The notes under the pieces are model-generated. The model did not search any database, was not told the DNA's origin, and saw only the letters and a list, made by a program, of their open reading frames with translations. This document shows positions 35,304-45,383 of a DNA stretch of 64,000 nucleotides, piece by piece. Within the stretch, counting starts at the first letter, position 1. Each line of letters opens with the position of its first letter. The stretch is from SMYC01 sp965197495 (GTDB lineage Bacteria > Acidobacteriota > Vicinamibacteria > Marinacidobacterales > SMYC01). The stretch covers positions 2,976,001 through 3,040,000 of the forward strand of contig OZ240210.1 of the NCBI GenBank assembly GCA_965197495.1, written 5' to 3'. Position numbers and translations under genes: made by a program.

Positions 35304-36353
35304 ATGCGCAGACGGTTCGGGCTCATTTTGGTTTTTTTTCTCGCCGCGGCCGAGCTCTGGGGCCAGACTTACGAGAGAACGGATCTCCGGGATCGGGACC
35401 GGCTCGTCATCCTCCTTTTCGGAGATAGCGGTACCGGGAAAGCCGTACAGCACCGCGTCGGCCGCGCGATGTACGAGATTTGCCGTGAGCGCGATTGCCA
35501 ATTCGCGCTGATGCTCGGCGACAATGTCTACGAGAACGGCATCCAAGTGACGGCGCGTGACAGCGTTCAGGGCAGCTATCAGGAAATCCTGGACCAATTC
35601 AACGAGAAGTTCGAAGCGCCTTATCGAAGGTTCGAAGAGATCGAAGGTTTTCGTTTTTGGGCCGTTCTGGGCAATCACGACTATCGAAAGAACACGCTCG
35701 GCACTTGGGTCACCTATACCGAGTTCAGCAAGCTTTGGCGTCTGCCCGCGCTTCACTATGATGTCCCCGATCTTCCGCAGTGGATCCAGATCTACGGCCT
35801 CCATACCGATTCGGATGTCCGACGGGATTTGAACGGTTTGCAAGTGCACGCCGCGAAGCGAGCTCTGTGCGGTGAGCGCGACGGTAAGAGCACGGATCGA
35901 TGGAAGGTCGTCTTCGGGCACCAGCCCGTCTATAACAACGGCCATCATCAAAATAGCGCCAACGAGCGCCGCGTGCGGGCGCTGCTCGAGAAGCCATTGT
36001 TTCGAGAATGCGGCGTCCATCTCTACGTCGCGGGACACGCCCATCACCAAGAGCACATCACCGCGGAAGGATTCGAGCAAGTGATCCAAGGCGCCTCGGC
36101 AAAGAGCAAAGGGTGCAACAGGAGTCCCAAGCTCACGAGCACGACGAAGCGTCACTTTTCGCGCGAGTTCGGCTTCGCGATTCTGGAGGTCGACCCTGTT
36201 CGGCTTCGGCTGGATTTCTACGACGTCCTCGGTACTCGTGAGAAGGGCGAGGTCGTAGCGCCCGGACCCGAGGACATTTTTCGATCCTATTCCTGGTGCG
36301 GCGCGCGCGGCGACGTGGGAAAACCAGGGTCACCCGCACGTCCGTGTCACTGA
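35304..36353 (+). CDS. Secreted metallophosphoesterase
   Basis: A 349-aa calcineurin-like, purple-acid-phosphatase-type enzyme. Signal peptide MRRRFGLILVFFLAAAELWG. Metal-binding motifs in order: LLFGDSGTG, MLGDNVYENG, VLGNHDY, VFGHQPVYNNGHH and YVAGHAHHQEH. These fit a two-metal phosphoesterase exported to the periplasm, with an unknown phosphate ester as substrate. The start was placed at the signal peptide; 102 upstream codons are open but not convincing. Confidence 0.9.
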   Translation: MRRRFGLILVFFLAAAELWGQTYERTDLRDRDRLVILLFGDSGTGKAVQHRVGRAMYEICRERDCQFALMLGDNVYENGIQVTARDSVQGSYQEILDQFNEKFEAPYRRFEEIEGFRFWAVLGNHDYRKNTLGTWVTYTEFSKLWRLPALHYDVPDLPQWIQIYGLHTDSDVRRDLNGLQVHAAKRALCGERDGKSTDRWKVVFGHQPVYNNGHHQNSANERRVRALLEKPLFRECGVHLYVAGHAHHQEHITAEGFEQVIQGASAKSKGCNRSPKLTSTTKRHFSREFGFAILEVDPVRLRLDFYDVLGTREKGEVVAPGPEDIFRSYSWCGARGDVGKPGSPARPCH

Positions 36354-36391
36354 CAAGACACGGATAGAAATGAACCCGAAGGAGAGAAAGG

Positions 36392-36970
36392 ATGGAACTG
36401 ACGCGAGACGCGGCTTGGGCCCACTTGAGCGAATGGACGGAGACGGAGTCGCTGCGCAAGCACGCGCGGGCCGTGGAGCTCGTCATGCGTCGCGCCGCGC
36501 ACCAATATGGCGAGGGCGCGGCCGACGAAGAAGCGTGGGGAGTCACGGGCATGCTGCACGACGCCGATTACGAAAAGTGGCCCGAGGATCATCCGAACCG
36601 CATCGTCGGCTGGCTACGGGAACGCGGCGAGGAAGAGCTCGCCTACGCAATCTCCGCGCACTACACACAGTGGAACGTTCCCTACAAGAGCCGGCTGGAC
36701 AAAGCGCTTCTCGCCTGCGACGAGCTAACCGGCTTCATCGTCGCCTGTTGTCTCGTTCGGCCGGAAGGCGTCTCAACGTTGGCACCCAAGAGCGTGAAAA
36801 AAAAGCTCAAAGACAAAGCCTTTGCCGCCAAAGTGGAGCGCTCCGAGATACACGCCGGAGTGGAGCTACTCGAGGTCGACCTGGGCGAGCACGTCCAGTT
36901 CATCATCGACGCGTTGAAACCCCACGCGGAAGAGCTAGGGATCCAGGGCCGCGACCTCGAGAAAAACTGA
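36392..36970 (+). CDS. HD-domain hydrolase
   Basis: A 192-aa protein with an HD phosphohydrolase core: LRKHARAVELV supplies the first His, TGMLHDADYEK the HD pair, and AISAHYTQW a later His. A strong GGAGAGAAAGG site lies before ATG. Small stand-alone HD proteins of this type act on nucleotides or similar phosphates; the substrate is not known. Only about 40 bp separate it from the phosphoesterase, so they may be cotranscribed. Confidence 0.87.
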   Translation: MELTRDAAWAHLSEWTETESLRKHARAVELVMRRAAHQYGEGAADEEAWGVTGMLHDADYEKWPEDHPNRIVGWLRERGEEELAYAISAHYTQWNVPYKSRLDKALLACDELTGFIVACCLVRPEGVSTLAPKSVKKKLKDKAFAAKVERSEIHAGVELLEVDLGEHVQFIIDALKPHAEELGIQGRDLEKN

Positions 36971-37062
36971 CGAGCGCCAATATTCCTGAATCGTCCGCAT
37001 TCGGGCTCCTTCGAGGGAATCAGATGTGAGTGCGAAGCGCGAACAACCCTGAATGCTGCCCG

Positions 37063-37467
37063 CTAAAGCGCCTGCACTAATTTGCGCTGGCTCTGATGTG
37101 CCTGGAGTACTTCCGGTCCCATGCGCTTGCTCAGATAGACTTTCGAGTCGCGATTGTCGAGCTCGTTGCGCTCGTACTTCACGACGTCGAAGTTGAGATG
37201 CGTCAGCGTCCCCCGCATGCCGTAGAACTTGTTCTTCGTCTTGACCACGACTTCTTTGAAGCCGTGCTCGTGGGCCCAAGCTTCTTGCTGTTCCGTAAGC
37301 GCACGAAAGTGACCCTGCCCGCGCCAATCCGAGCGCGTGCCGCCAATCCAGCTATACAAGATACGTCGACCCTCGAAGTCGACCGCGTCCCGAAGGCGAG
37401 CGACGAGATCTCGGAGCTTGGGATCCTGCTCGTCCGCGAAGATCTCGTGCCCCACTTTGAACGACAC
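37063..37467 (-). CDS. GNAT N-acetyltransferase, probably N-terminally truncated
   Basis: Acetyl-CoA-binding motif A is present as GGTRSDWRGQGHFRALTEQQ, followed by AHEHGFKEVVVKTKNKFYGM and TLTHLNFDVVKYER, typical of GNAT enzymes. The family usually has about 50 more residues before PVSFKVGHE; here the frame meets TAG at about 37494. GTG 37467 gives 134 aa. Whether the product folds is doubtful. Confidence 0.65.
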   Translation of the reverse strand: MSFKVGHEIFADEQDPKLRDLVARLRDAVDFEGRRILYSWIGGTRSDWRGQGHFRALTEQQEAWAHEHGFKEVVVKTKNKFYGMRGTLTHLNFDVVKYERNELDNRDSKVYLSKRMGPEVLQAHQSQRKLVQAL

Positions 37468-37486
37468 TGGAACGATTTGGCTCTCG

Positions 37487-37611
37487 TCACTCTAAATCCA
37501 GTACATCGAGGAATTCTTTGGAGAGTTCGACCGCAAGAAAACAGCGGGCGAGATCCAGGCGCGCCTGAAAGGGCGCGAGCATGTCATCCAAATTGTAGAA
37601 GCACGGCTTCC
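37487..37611 (-). pseudogene. C-terminal fragment of an unrecognised protein
   Basis: Frame reading NLDDMLAPFQARLDLARCFL then AVELSKEFLDVLDLE ends at TGA 37487-37489. It looks like a genuine helical C-terminus, cut on its 5' side by the IS200 fragment at 37612. Function unknown. Confidence 0.45.
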
Positions 37612-37948
37612 GAGCACGTGCACCTGTTGCTGAGCGTGCCGCCGAATTTGTCGCCGAGTCGAGTGATGCAGTTGATCAAGGGTAAGACGTCGAATCGTCT
37701 GATGCGCGACTTACGGACGATGCGGAAGGAGTTCTGGGGTCGGCACCTACGGGCACGGGGTTACTTCGTGGTGACAACGGGCAACGTGACGGATGAGGTG
37801 ATAGCGAAGTATATAGAGTTGCAGGGTGCCGTGCCCCAGGACGACGATTCTTTCAGGGTCAGTGAGTAGTGAAACGAGGCAAGGACAAGCCGACTTTAGT
37901 CGGCGACGTGAACCCATCGCCTTTAGGCGATGGAGCGCACGCGCTCAG
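37612..37948 (+). mobile_element. IS200/IS605-family element, right part only
   Basis: Matches the C-terminal half of tnpA (from EHVHLLLSV) and the right hairpins of the complete element, ending in GCGCTCAG. The left part is deleted. It joins the ISL3 arm at the same TTAA position as copies A and B but in the opposite orientation (the palindromic TTAA used on the other strand). Confidence 0.88.
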
Positions 37949-38171
37949 TCTTTCTTGTATATATATCAGGAGGGGCCTGTGGGCGCTCGTGGGAAACGCG
38001 AAGCGTTTTCCAAGCGATTGTGGAAAACGCCGCTCCACGTTTGTACGTGCTCACAACCTTTCCCTAAACGCCTCTCTCGCCCGGAGTTTCCGGCGTTTTC
38101 CACAATCGCGGCAGCGTCCATAGGCCATGCCCTCCAACACAAATCAGATCCCCCGAAACGACAGGAGAACC
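37949..38171 (-). mobile_element. ISL3-family left-end fragment
   Basis: The outer 223 bp of the ISL3 left arm, from the IS200 insertion point to the terminal GAGAACC. The transposase gene and right end are absent. Confidence 0.9.
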
Positions 38172-38202
38172 ATAATTTGGAGGGCCCGCAGGCTCAACGG
38201 CT

Positions 38203-38640
38203 TCAGCCGGAGGAGGAGCCTTTGGACGCGGCTACCGGCTCCCCGGGAAGCACGGGCTGTGCGAAATCAGGGCTTTCGAGTATGGCTCGAAGTCGTTCGA
38301 CCTGTTCGGGATCCGAGATCAGAAACCGGACACCGTGCGAGAATGTGGCGCGATGCTTGTCGTCGCTTTCGTCCCGACACCAAACGACCCTGCTGGATGT
38401 GCAGTAAGGCGCGTCCGGATCGAACCCGATCCTCAGAAGCAGACTGGCGCCCACTTGGAAGCCGACGCCGGCGACGATTTTGGCGCCTCCCAGGGAAACG
38501 TCAGTGATCACGCCATAACTCTGACTGCCATCGGGGGCATAGATGGACACCATCACCGACCCCTTCGGGACGAGGCGGGGCCACATGCGCTCTGGCTGGT
38601 ACTTGCTCACGTTATTGGTATCAAGCAACGATCGAGCCAA
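38203..38640 (-). CDS. PilZ-domain protein
   Basis: A 145-aa single PilZ domain, a likely cyclic di-GMP receptor. TDVSLGGAKIVAG is the DxSxxG motif; the upstream basic part (RMWPRLVPKGS) is where the RxxxR motif should be, but only scattered arginines are seen, so nucleotide binding is uncertain. The rest is beta-rich (ASLLLRIGFD, SSRVVWCRDE, SHGVRFLISD). The start is TTG at 38640. The ISL3 fragment ends 31 bp beyond its stop. Confidence 0.8.
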   Translation of the reverse strand: MARSLLDTNNVSKYQPERMWPRLVPKGSVMVSIYAPDGSQSYGVITDVSLGGAKIVAGVGFQVGASLLLRIGFDPDAPYCTSSRVVWCRDESDDKHRATFSHGVRFLISDPEQVERLRAILESPDFAQPVLPGEPVAASKGSSSG

Positions 38641-38796
38641 GTTCCGGCCATTCGATATCCACCTACATCTGTTTAGAATCGAAATACTTAAGCCGGGTTT
38701 CCATCTTGGAACACAGCATCGGGTGTAGGCGCAAGCCTACAGATCTACGCAGGAACTCCATTACAATTCGGCGCGAAGAACTCACGGAGGAAGCCC

Positions 38797-38936
38797 TTGT
38801 CGACGCACTTTACTGAGGTCGATGACGTCCGAGCGCATGGCAAAGACGAGCGCATCGCCATCCAGTCGTCGTCGAGGGCCAGGAGTTTCTTTATCGCTTG
38901 ATGAAAACGTTAGCGACCGGAAGCTGACGCGAAGAA
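38797..38936 (+). pseudogene. Small gene with a frameshift, unrecognised
   Basis: TTG 38797 follows GGAGGA and opens STHFTEVDDVRAHGKDERIA. Near 38863 the plausible reading moves to another frame, giving VVVEGQEFLYRLMKTLATGS and a stop. Both halves look coding, so a short conserved gene with one indel is suspected. Function unknown. Confidence 0.35.
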
Positions 38937-39455
38937 GTCGAGGAGCTCTTGATGGAACTCCTCGGGGTTATCCAGATAGCACGGATGGCTCGCGCCTTTG
39001 AAGATGACGCGCCGGCTATCGGTGAGCGCCGCGGCGAGAACGTCCGACTCCTACAGGGATGATCTTGTCGTTCTCCCCCCACAAGACGAGCGCCGGGACG
39101 CTCACTTTGCGAAGAGCGCTCTTGTAACGATTAATCCCGCCGGGCGCCACGGGGACGAAGCCCAAGACTTTGTCCGGGTTGCGGGTGACGAGAGGGAAGC
39201 TGAACTGCCCGCTCATCGACGGCGAGACGACGAAAGCTTTCTCCACGGAGAGCGCATCCATCGCCTCGACGAGAAAGTTCGTTGGCTCGATCGGCGAGGT
39301 TTGAGAACGGCCGTAGCCCGGCAAATCCAGAGCGAGCACGTGATAGCCCGCGGCGGCGACAAGCTCAATCGTTCCTAGCTCGCGCCACGTCTCCGAGCTG
39401 AAGCGGGCCCCGTGCAAGAGCAACACGGTTGGGAAAGCGCTATCCGCTCCGAGCA
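38910..39455 (-). pseudogene. Alpha/beta hydrolase, truncated and frameshifted
   Basis: TVLLLHGARFSSETWREL (oxyanion HG motif), VLALDLPGYGRSQ, AFVVSPSMSGQFSFPLVTRN (nucleophile elbow Ser-Met-Ser-Gly) and PALVLWGENDKIIPV are followed by an extra base near 39052. The other frame then gives ALTDSRRVIFKGASHPCYLD with the catalytic His. The N-terminus is cut at about 39455 by an IS1634 fragment. Confidence 0.8.
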
Positions 39456-39462
39456 GTCTGGG

Positions 39463-40149
39463 GTGCGCATCTTCGTCGTTCACAGCGACGAAAGGCTCGC
39501 CTACGAGCGCGGGCAGAGGCTGCGGGCCATGGGACGTGCCCGTGCGGCATTCGAGGCCCTCGAGCGCCGCGTGCGCGACGGACGATTGAAAGCCCCCGAG
39601 AAAATCGGTGCCGCCGCCGCGCGCATACAGGCACGCCACCACGGTCACCGTTACTACGACTGGGAGTACAAAAACGGTCGCTTCCGCTTCTTCGAGCACC
39701 CCGTCAACCTCAAGCGCGAGCAAGCCTACGAGGGTAAGTACGTTATTCAAACCGAGGAGCAAAACCTCTCTCCGGTCGACGCCGTGCGCCTTTACAAGGA
39801 CCTAAACGAGGTCGAGCGAGCCTTCTCATGCCTTAAGGATGTCATTGAGATGCGTCCCGTTTACCACCAGACCGATGAGCGTGTGGAGGCACATCTTTTC
39901 GTAGCTACGCTGGCCTTCCTTGTGCATCGGGCTCTTGAGAAAAAGCTCAAGGTCGCCGAACTCGACCTGTCCGCAACCGAGGCACTACAAGCGCTACGCT
40001 CGGTCCGGGTCGTCGACTTACAGCTGGGTTCTGGGCGGACTAAGCGCGTCGTCACGCGCGGCACCGCTCGCGCCAACTCGATCCTGACTGCACTCGGCAT
40101 CGTTGAACGCGACCCGCCAGCCTTCTCCGAGGAGGTGCTGTCAGCGTAG
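39463..40149 (+). pseudogene. IS1634-type transposase, C-terminal part
   Basis: About 228 residues ending at TAG 40149: YYDWEYKNGRFRFFEHPVN, EGKYVIQTEEQNLSPVDAVR, EVERAFSCLKDVIEMRPVYH (catalytic E) and EAHLFVATLAFLVHRALEKK. It differs clearly from the IS1634 at 1580 and is a second lineage. The element right end probably lies near 40208; the left two thirds are gone. Confidence 0.85.
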
Positions 40150-40278
40150 AGACAAACCGCCGATCTCGATCCTTTGTTCTCAATGACTTAGACACCTAAA
40201 AGGGAAACATGGGCTAGCGCAACGACTTCAATGAGCGTCTCCTCGTTTCTCCTCAGAATGTAGGCCAGCTCCGCCCCG

Positions 40279-42085
40279 TGAAGAAAACGCGCGAAGTGGC
40301 CTTGCGGCAACACCCGAAGTGCCTCGAAAGCGGCCGAAAAGCGCGTTCGCGACCTCGACGCGCTCAAGAGCGCGATCGAGAAGGCCGAGCCCGAGCTCGC
40401 GGGTCTCGACAGGACCTCCTAAGGCAAAGAAGACGAAGCCACGAAGCTCGAGGTGGAGGCCGAGCTTCTCCAAAAACTTCGCGTTCCGCGCGGCGTTACC
40501 GACCTCGCGGGAAAGCTCGACCAAGCCCACACGGAGCACGAGCGCGCGCGCACGAAGCGGACGAGCGCGGATGACGCGACGACGGCGGCGGAGAAGGCAC
40601 GCTCCAAGCTTCCCGAAGCCGCCACGGTGCAAGCGGCCCTGCGCCGCCATGACGAGCACGCCGAGAACAAAGCCGCGCTTCAGAAATCAGAGACGGTGGC
40701 CGCCGGCCTACGAGAAGAGCTTGAGAAAAAGGCGGGCATCCATACCGAGCGCGAGGCGGCGCTCGCGAGCGCACGCGCCGCTCTCGAGCAAGCACGGCGC
40801 GATCTCGCCGCCCACGATCTCGCAGCGCACCTCGAGAAGGGTGAAGCCTGCCCCGTGTGCCAAAGGATCCTCGAGGCCGAGCCCGCGCTCATGATGCCGC
40901 CGGCGCTCTCGAACGCGGAGCTCGACGTCGAGAAGGCAGAGAAAGCGCAAAGCGCCTCCGAAAAGGCGCTTCGAGAGGTCGAACGAAGCCGCGCGCTCGT
41001 GGAAGAGAAGCTTCGGGCCCTCGGCGAGGCATTAGCGGCTCTCGAGAAGGAGCTCGATACGGCGGACGAAGACAGAGCTCGAGACGTCATTGAAAGCGAT
41101 CGAGGACGGCGAGGCGAGTCTTTTGAAGGCGACCGAGACGGCGCGCGCCGCACGCAAGGCGGAGGCGAAAGCTCAGACGGCCCTCGATCGTTTCGCCGAC
41201 GAGGAAGCGGGCGCGTGGAAGAAGTTCGAGAAAGCGCGCGATGCGCTCGCGACGCTCGGCCCACCCCGTACCGATCGCGAAGACCTCGGCGAGGCCTGGT
41301 CCAAGCTTTCAGCTTGGGCGCGAGACGGCGCTCCCGGAAAACGCGCGCTCGCGACGGAAGCCCGCCAAGGGGCGGAAAGTGCACTCGCCGAGCGCAAGAA
41401 GGTCTTCGATGCGATCGCTGAGCGCGGCGCTGAGCTCGATGTCGGCGTCTCCCCTGACCGGCCCCGCGACGGCGTCGTGTCCGAGCTTGCGGCAGCCGAG
41501 CAGGAAGCGAAGCGCATCGCAGAGACCCGCTTGCGCGCAAGGACGCTCGAAACCAAGATCAAATCAGAGCGGGAGGCGGCTTCGGTCGCGGGAGCGCTCG
41601 GCCAGCATCTCAAATCGACGGGCTTCGAGCGCTGGCTTCTCGAAGAAGCGTTTCGCCGGCTCGTCTCGGGCGCCACGGCCATTCTGAAGGAGCTTTCGAG
41701 CGGTCAATATTCATTCGAGTACGACGACAAGCTCAACTTCGAAGTCGTCGATCACCGCAACGCGGACGAACGCCGCTCGTCGCGGACGCTTTCGGGAGGC
41801 GAGACGTTTCTCGCCTCGCTCGCCCTCGCGCTCACGCTCGCGGAGCAGACCGCCGAGCTCGCAGCGGAAGGCTCGGCGCGCCTCGAGTCGCTCTTTCTCG
41901 ACGAAGGTTTCGGGACGCTCGACAACGATACGCTCGAGATCGTCGCGACCGCGATCGAAGACCTCGGCGCGAAAGGACGCATCGTCGGCCTCGTCACCCA
42001 TCAACAAATCCTCGCCGGCAAAATCGCGGTGCAGTTTCGCGTCGCAAAAGGTCCGATCACGTCCACCGTCGAGAGGATCGCCTGA
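40279..42085 (+). pseudogene. sbcC: SbcC/Rad50-like exonuclease subunit, decayed
   Basis: SbcC holds DNA ends for nuclease SbcD in double-strand-break processing. Seen here: coiled-coil code, the zinc hook GEACPVCQRIL (40849-40860), a second coiled coil, and the C-terminal ATPase half with RTLSGGETFLASLALALTLA (signature), LESLFLDEGFGTLD (Walker B, D-loop) and VTHQQIL. The N-terminal ATPase half is missing beyond the IS1634 fragment. In-frame TAA at 40420-40422 and a frameshift near 41085 split the rest; another shift near 40320 is likely. Confidence 0.88.
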
Positions 42086-42371
42086 TGCCGCAGCGCGTCG
42101 CCATCGAAGCATGGAACCCGGATTTTGGCGCAACGCTCAGAAGCCCCGAGCTCGAGCTGTCGGACGCCCACGTGGACGGCGCTGTCGAGCTGGCCCGGAA
42201 GCCGCTCGCGCCGTCGTCGGTGCCGGCTTCGACGAGAGCACCGATGGGCTCGTCTGGATCACAGGTGACGACGGTTTGGTCATATGTATCCTTAATAACA
42301 ACGTCGGGCGCGGGTCCACGTCGCGCGTAAAAGGCTCCTACGGTGGAACTTATCGGCGTCGATTTCTGTAG
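42085..42371 (+). pseudogene. Gene downstream of sbcC, frameshifted
   Basis: ATG overlaps the sbcC stop (TGATG), an operon-like arrangement. The frame reads PQRVAIEAWNPDFGATLRSP and onward; near 42210 the plausible reading shifts to AVVGAGFDESTDGLVWITGD. A short NurA-like nuclease often follows sbcC in bacteria, and the 'VDGAVEL' segment would fit, but this is a guess. Confidence 0.45.
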
Positions 42372-42499
42372 GGTAAATCCGACGCTTCAGATCACAGAAT
42401 AGCAGGCGCCCCTGTGGCACACTTCCTTCCCGGCTCGGAGTTTCCCCCAGACAGGCCGTTCCCCAAAACGCTTCGTTCCAAAGACCGAACGGTTAGGGA

Positions 42500-45016
42500 G
42501 TGGCTTTGAACCAAGCACAACTAGCGGGCTCCGAACAACTACAGAGCGCTCTCACCGAGGCCTATGGCGATCGCTACGAGATCGTCGCAAAGCTCGGAGT
42601 GGGGGCACATGGTGTCGTCTATCGCGCCGTCGACACGATGCTCGACCGCGAGGTCGCGATTAAACAAGTCCGCCTCGATCACTTCACGGATGCTACACAT
42701 AGCGAGGAGATGCGGCGGCGCACCGCGCGCGAAGCCAAGATGGCGGCCAAGCTCCGCCATCCCGGCATCGTGGCCATCCATGACGTCGTCCATACGACGA
42801 CGAGCACGCTCCTCATCATGGAGTTCGTCAATGGCGAGACACTCGAAGTCGAGCTCCGAGAGCGTGGACACTTGAGCCTCGAAAGGACGCTCGAGCTCAT
42901 GAAACAAGTCGCTGATGCGCTCGATCACGCGCACGCGCACAGCGTCGTGCACCGAGACATCAAACCGGCCAACTTGATCCTGGAGACGAATGGCGCGATC
43001 AAAATCGCTGATTTCGGGATCGCTAAATCGCAGTCAGTAAGCGAGTCATCGCTGAACATCACCGCGACAGGAAGCGTCCTCGGAACGCCCTATTACATGT
43101 CGCCGGAGCAGGCGCGAGGCGAAACGCGCCTCGACGGGCGCTCGGACCTTTTTTCTCTCGCTTGTGTCACCTATGAGTGTTTGTCCGGGCAGAAACCCTT
43201 TCGTGCAAAAGCGGTCGTCGACGTCCTCATGCAGATCGTAAACGGGGAGCCGGGAGCGCTCGACCATCACGCGCTGGGCCTGTCTCCCGCCCTCGACACC
43301 GTGCTCGAAAAAGCGCTCGAGAAAAAGGCCGAGGAGCGCTATCCCTCCGGCGCCGCTTTCGTGGAAGCCTTGAATTCGATACCGAAGGTCGTGACCGTCG
43401 GAAGTGAGCCTGTTGTTACCGATCGTGCACAGGAAACGAACAGCTCTTTCGACATCGAGCTGCAAGGGACGCTTTCCGAGACCCACCTCGCGGAGCTCAC
43501 GCGCGTCATCCATGCCCAGCGAAAGACCGGCATTCTCCACGTCCAGAAAGACAACATCTCGAAACGCCTCTACTTTCGCGACGGTGCGATCGTCTTCGCG
43601 AACTCCGATGCCGATTCGGACCGGCTGGGGCAGTTTCTGATCCGTGGCGGCATGATCGACGCCGCGAGCTACGAGCGCGCCGCCATCATCATGAAGCAGA
43701 CGCGTCGCCGGCTGGGGATGACCCTTGTCGTGCTCGGAAGCCTCGATGCGGAGAAGGTGGACGCGCTCGTCAACGAGCAGGTCGAGCAGATCATCTACTC
43801 CATATTCGCCTGGGAGACGGGCCAATACGGTTTCGAGGCCATCGACAACCCCGTCGAAGACGACATCGCGCTGAAACTTTCAACTGACGCGATCCTCCTC
43901 GAAGGCGTACGCAATATGGCGAGCAATACGGCGATCCGCAAAGCCATCGGGAACATGGACAGTATTTTGTTCCCCATCGAGACCTCGCTTCTGGACGACG
44001 GCAATGTACAGCTCACCTCTTCGGAGGGATTCGTCCTCTCGCGCGTCGATGGAAAGACGTCGGTCACCGATCTCGCCGCGATTTCGCCGCTCGGCGAAGA
44101 GGGCACGCTGCGCTGCGCCTACGGCCTCATCTCGGCCGGCATCCTTCGCGTCGAGGAGCCGAAAGCGAAGACGACGACACGGAGCAAGCGAGTCGAAGCC
44201 CCCGCTAAATCAGACCCCCAGCGCAAGCCCATGGATGAAGCGGCGCCCAAGGATGACTCGGAGGCGATTCGCGGAGATGTTGCACAGAGACTCGCATCGC
44301 TCGACGGCGCGACGTATTACGAAGCGCTCGAAGTTTCGAAAGGCGTAGCGCCGTCCGTAGTCAAGAAAGCCTACTACGCGCTCGCCAAGAAGTACCATCC
44401 CGATCGTCACGTCCGCGGTAGTCTCGGAGACTTGCAGGCCGACCTCGAGCAGATACTCTCGAAGCTCGCCGACGCCTATGAAGTCCTCTCGAGTCCGCCG
44501 AAGCGGCTGCGCTACGACCATGCACTCCCCCGAGACGAACAACGCGAGCCCGCGAATGACCGTGACGAGAACCGGGACTCCGTGCAGACGATACAGACAC
44601 CTCTCGACGTAGTAGCCGATAGGAAATATGGCGCGGGGATGAACTACTACAACGTCGCGGACTATCACCACGCTGTCGAAAATCTGCGGGAGGCGGTGCG
44701 ACTCGCTCCGTCGAACATCCAGTATCACAAGCTTCTCGGCCAGGCTCTGACGAAGAATCCGAAGTGGCGCAAACAGGCCGAGGGGCACTTCCTTCGCGTT
44801 CTCGAGGCGGAACCCTACGACGAAGAATGCTATCTCGAGCTCGCCTCCATCTACGAAGAAAACGGCCTGCCCACGCGAGCCAAAAAAATGTACGAGCATG
44901 TGCTCACGCTCGATCCAGACCACCCGATAGCGACGGAGAAACTCTTGACGAACGACACAAAAACCGAAACGTCGTTCTTCCAGAGAATCATCGGCAAAAA
45001 CGTCACGCCTCAATAA
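42500..45016 (+). CDS. Ser/Thr kinase-DUF4388-DnaJ-TPR multidomain protein
   Basis: An 838-aa cytoplasmic protein with four modules. Residues ~27-290: Hanks-type kinase with LGVGAHGVVY loop, Lys55, HRD at 151-153, DFG at 171-173 and SPEQARG; all catalytic residues are present. Residues ~315-460: DUF4388/PATAN-like domain (GTLSETHLAELTRVIHAQRK, TGILHVQKDNISKRLYFRDG). Residues ~610-680: J-domain with HPD at 632-634. Residues ~710-825: TPR-like repeats (YYNVADYHHAVENLREAVRL, GLPTRAKKMYEHVLTLDP). GTG start with AGGGAG upstream. No transmembrane helix, unlike many bacterial kinases of this class. It may link phosphorylation to DnaK-type chaperone recruitment (inference). Confidence 0.9.
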   Translation: MALNQAQLAGSEQLQSALTEAYGDRYEIVAKLGVGAHGVVYRAVDTMLDREVAIKQVRLDHFTDATHSEEMRRRTAREAKMAAKLRHPGIVAIHDVVHTTTSTLLIMEFVNGETLEVELRERGHLSLERTLELMKQVADALDHAHAHSVVHRDIKPANLILETNGAIKIADFGIAKSQSVSESSLNITATGSVLGTPYYMSPEQARGETRLDGRSDLFSLACVTYECLSGQKPFRAKAVVDVLMQIVNGEPGALDHHALGLSPALDTVLEKALEKKAEERYPSGAAFVEALNSIPKVVTVGSEPVVTDRAQETNSSFDIELQGTLSETHLAELTRVIHAQRKTGILHVQKDNISKRLYFRDGAIVFANSDADSDRLGQFLIRGGMIDAASYERAAIIMKQTRRRLGMTLVVLGSLDAEKVDALVNEQVEQIIYSIFAWETGQYGFEAIDNPVEDDIALKLSTDAILLEGVRNMASNTAIRKAIGNMDSILFPIETSLLDDGNVQLTSSEGFVLSRVDGKTSVTDLAAISPLGEEGTLRCAYGLISAGILRVEEPKAKTTTRSKRVEAPAKSDPQRKPMDEAAPKDDSEAIRGDVAQRLASLDGATYYEALEVSKGVAPSVVKKAYYALAKKYHPDRHVRGSLGDLQADLEQILSKLADAYEVLSSPPKRLRYDHALPRDEQREPANDRDENRDSVQTIQTPLDVVADRKYGAGMNYYNVADYHHAVENLREAVRLAPSNIQYHKLLGQALTKNPKWRKQAEGHFLRVLEAEPYDEECYLELASIYEENGLPTRAKKMYEHVLTLDPDHPIATEKLLTNDTKTETSFFQRIIGKNVTPQ

Positions 45017-45022
45017 GACTAG

Positions 45023-45383
45023 TCAAACGAAGGTTCCCAGGAAGTCGACTGCCGGTTGCACCCGAACCCCGCGCGCCGTCTCGTAGTCTTTGCTTCCTGT
45101 CGCGTGAATTTGGATCGCGGCGCAATCGGGAAAGCGATCTTTGAGACAGTTCAAGCCTTTAGCGACATCGGCGTCCGCCCATTTGCACTCGACCAGAAAT
45201 ATCGGCTCCTTGCCTTCGACGACGACGAAATCAACCTCTCGGGCCGTCCACGTCGCGAAAGTAACGAAGCGCGACGTCGCGTCCGAAGGCGTCCTGCTGA
45301 AAGTGAACACATTTGAGAAGATGCGAGGCAACCAGGTTCTCGAAACGAAGGACGGGATCGAGAACGAGGGTCCAGTCTGTGTG
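45023..45383 (-). pseudogene. DUF4143-type AAA ATPase, C-terminal fragment with frameshift
   Basis: Reading from the IS5 edge: TDWTLVLDPVLRFENLVASH, LLKCVHFQQDAFGRDVALRY, FRDVDG, then after one extra base near 45241 REVDFVVVEGKEPIFLVECK and onward to FLGTFV. The DGREVDFVV...ECKW segment is the PD-(D/E)XK-like end of DUF4143 ATPases, often found in antitoxin-like or mobile contexts. The N-terminal AAA part is absent beyond IS5. Confidence 0.8.
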
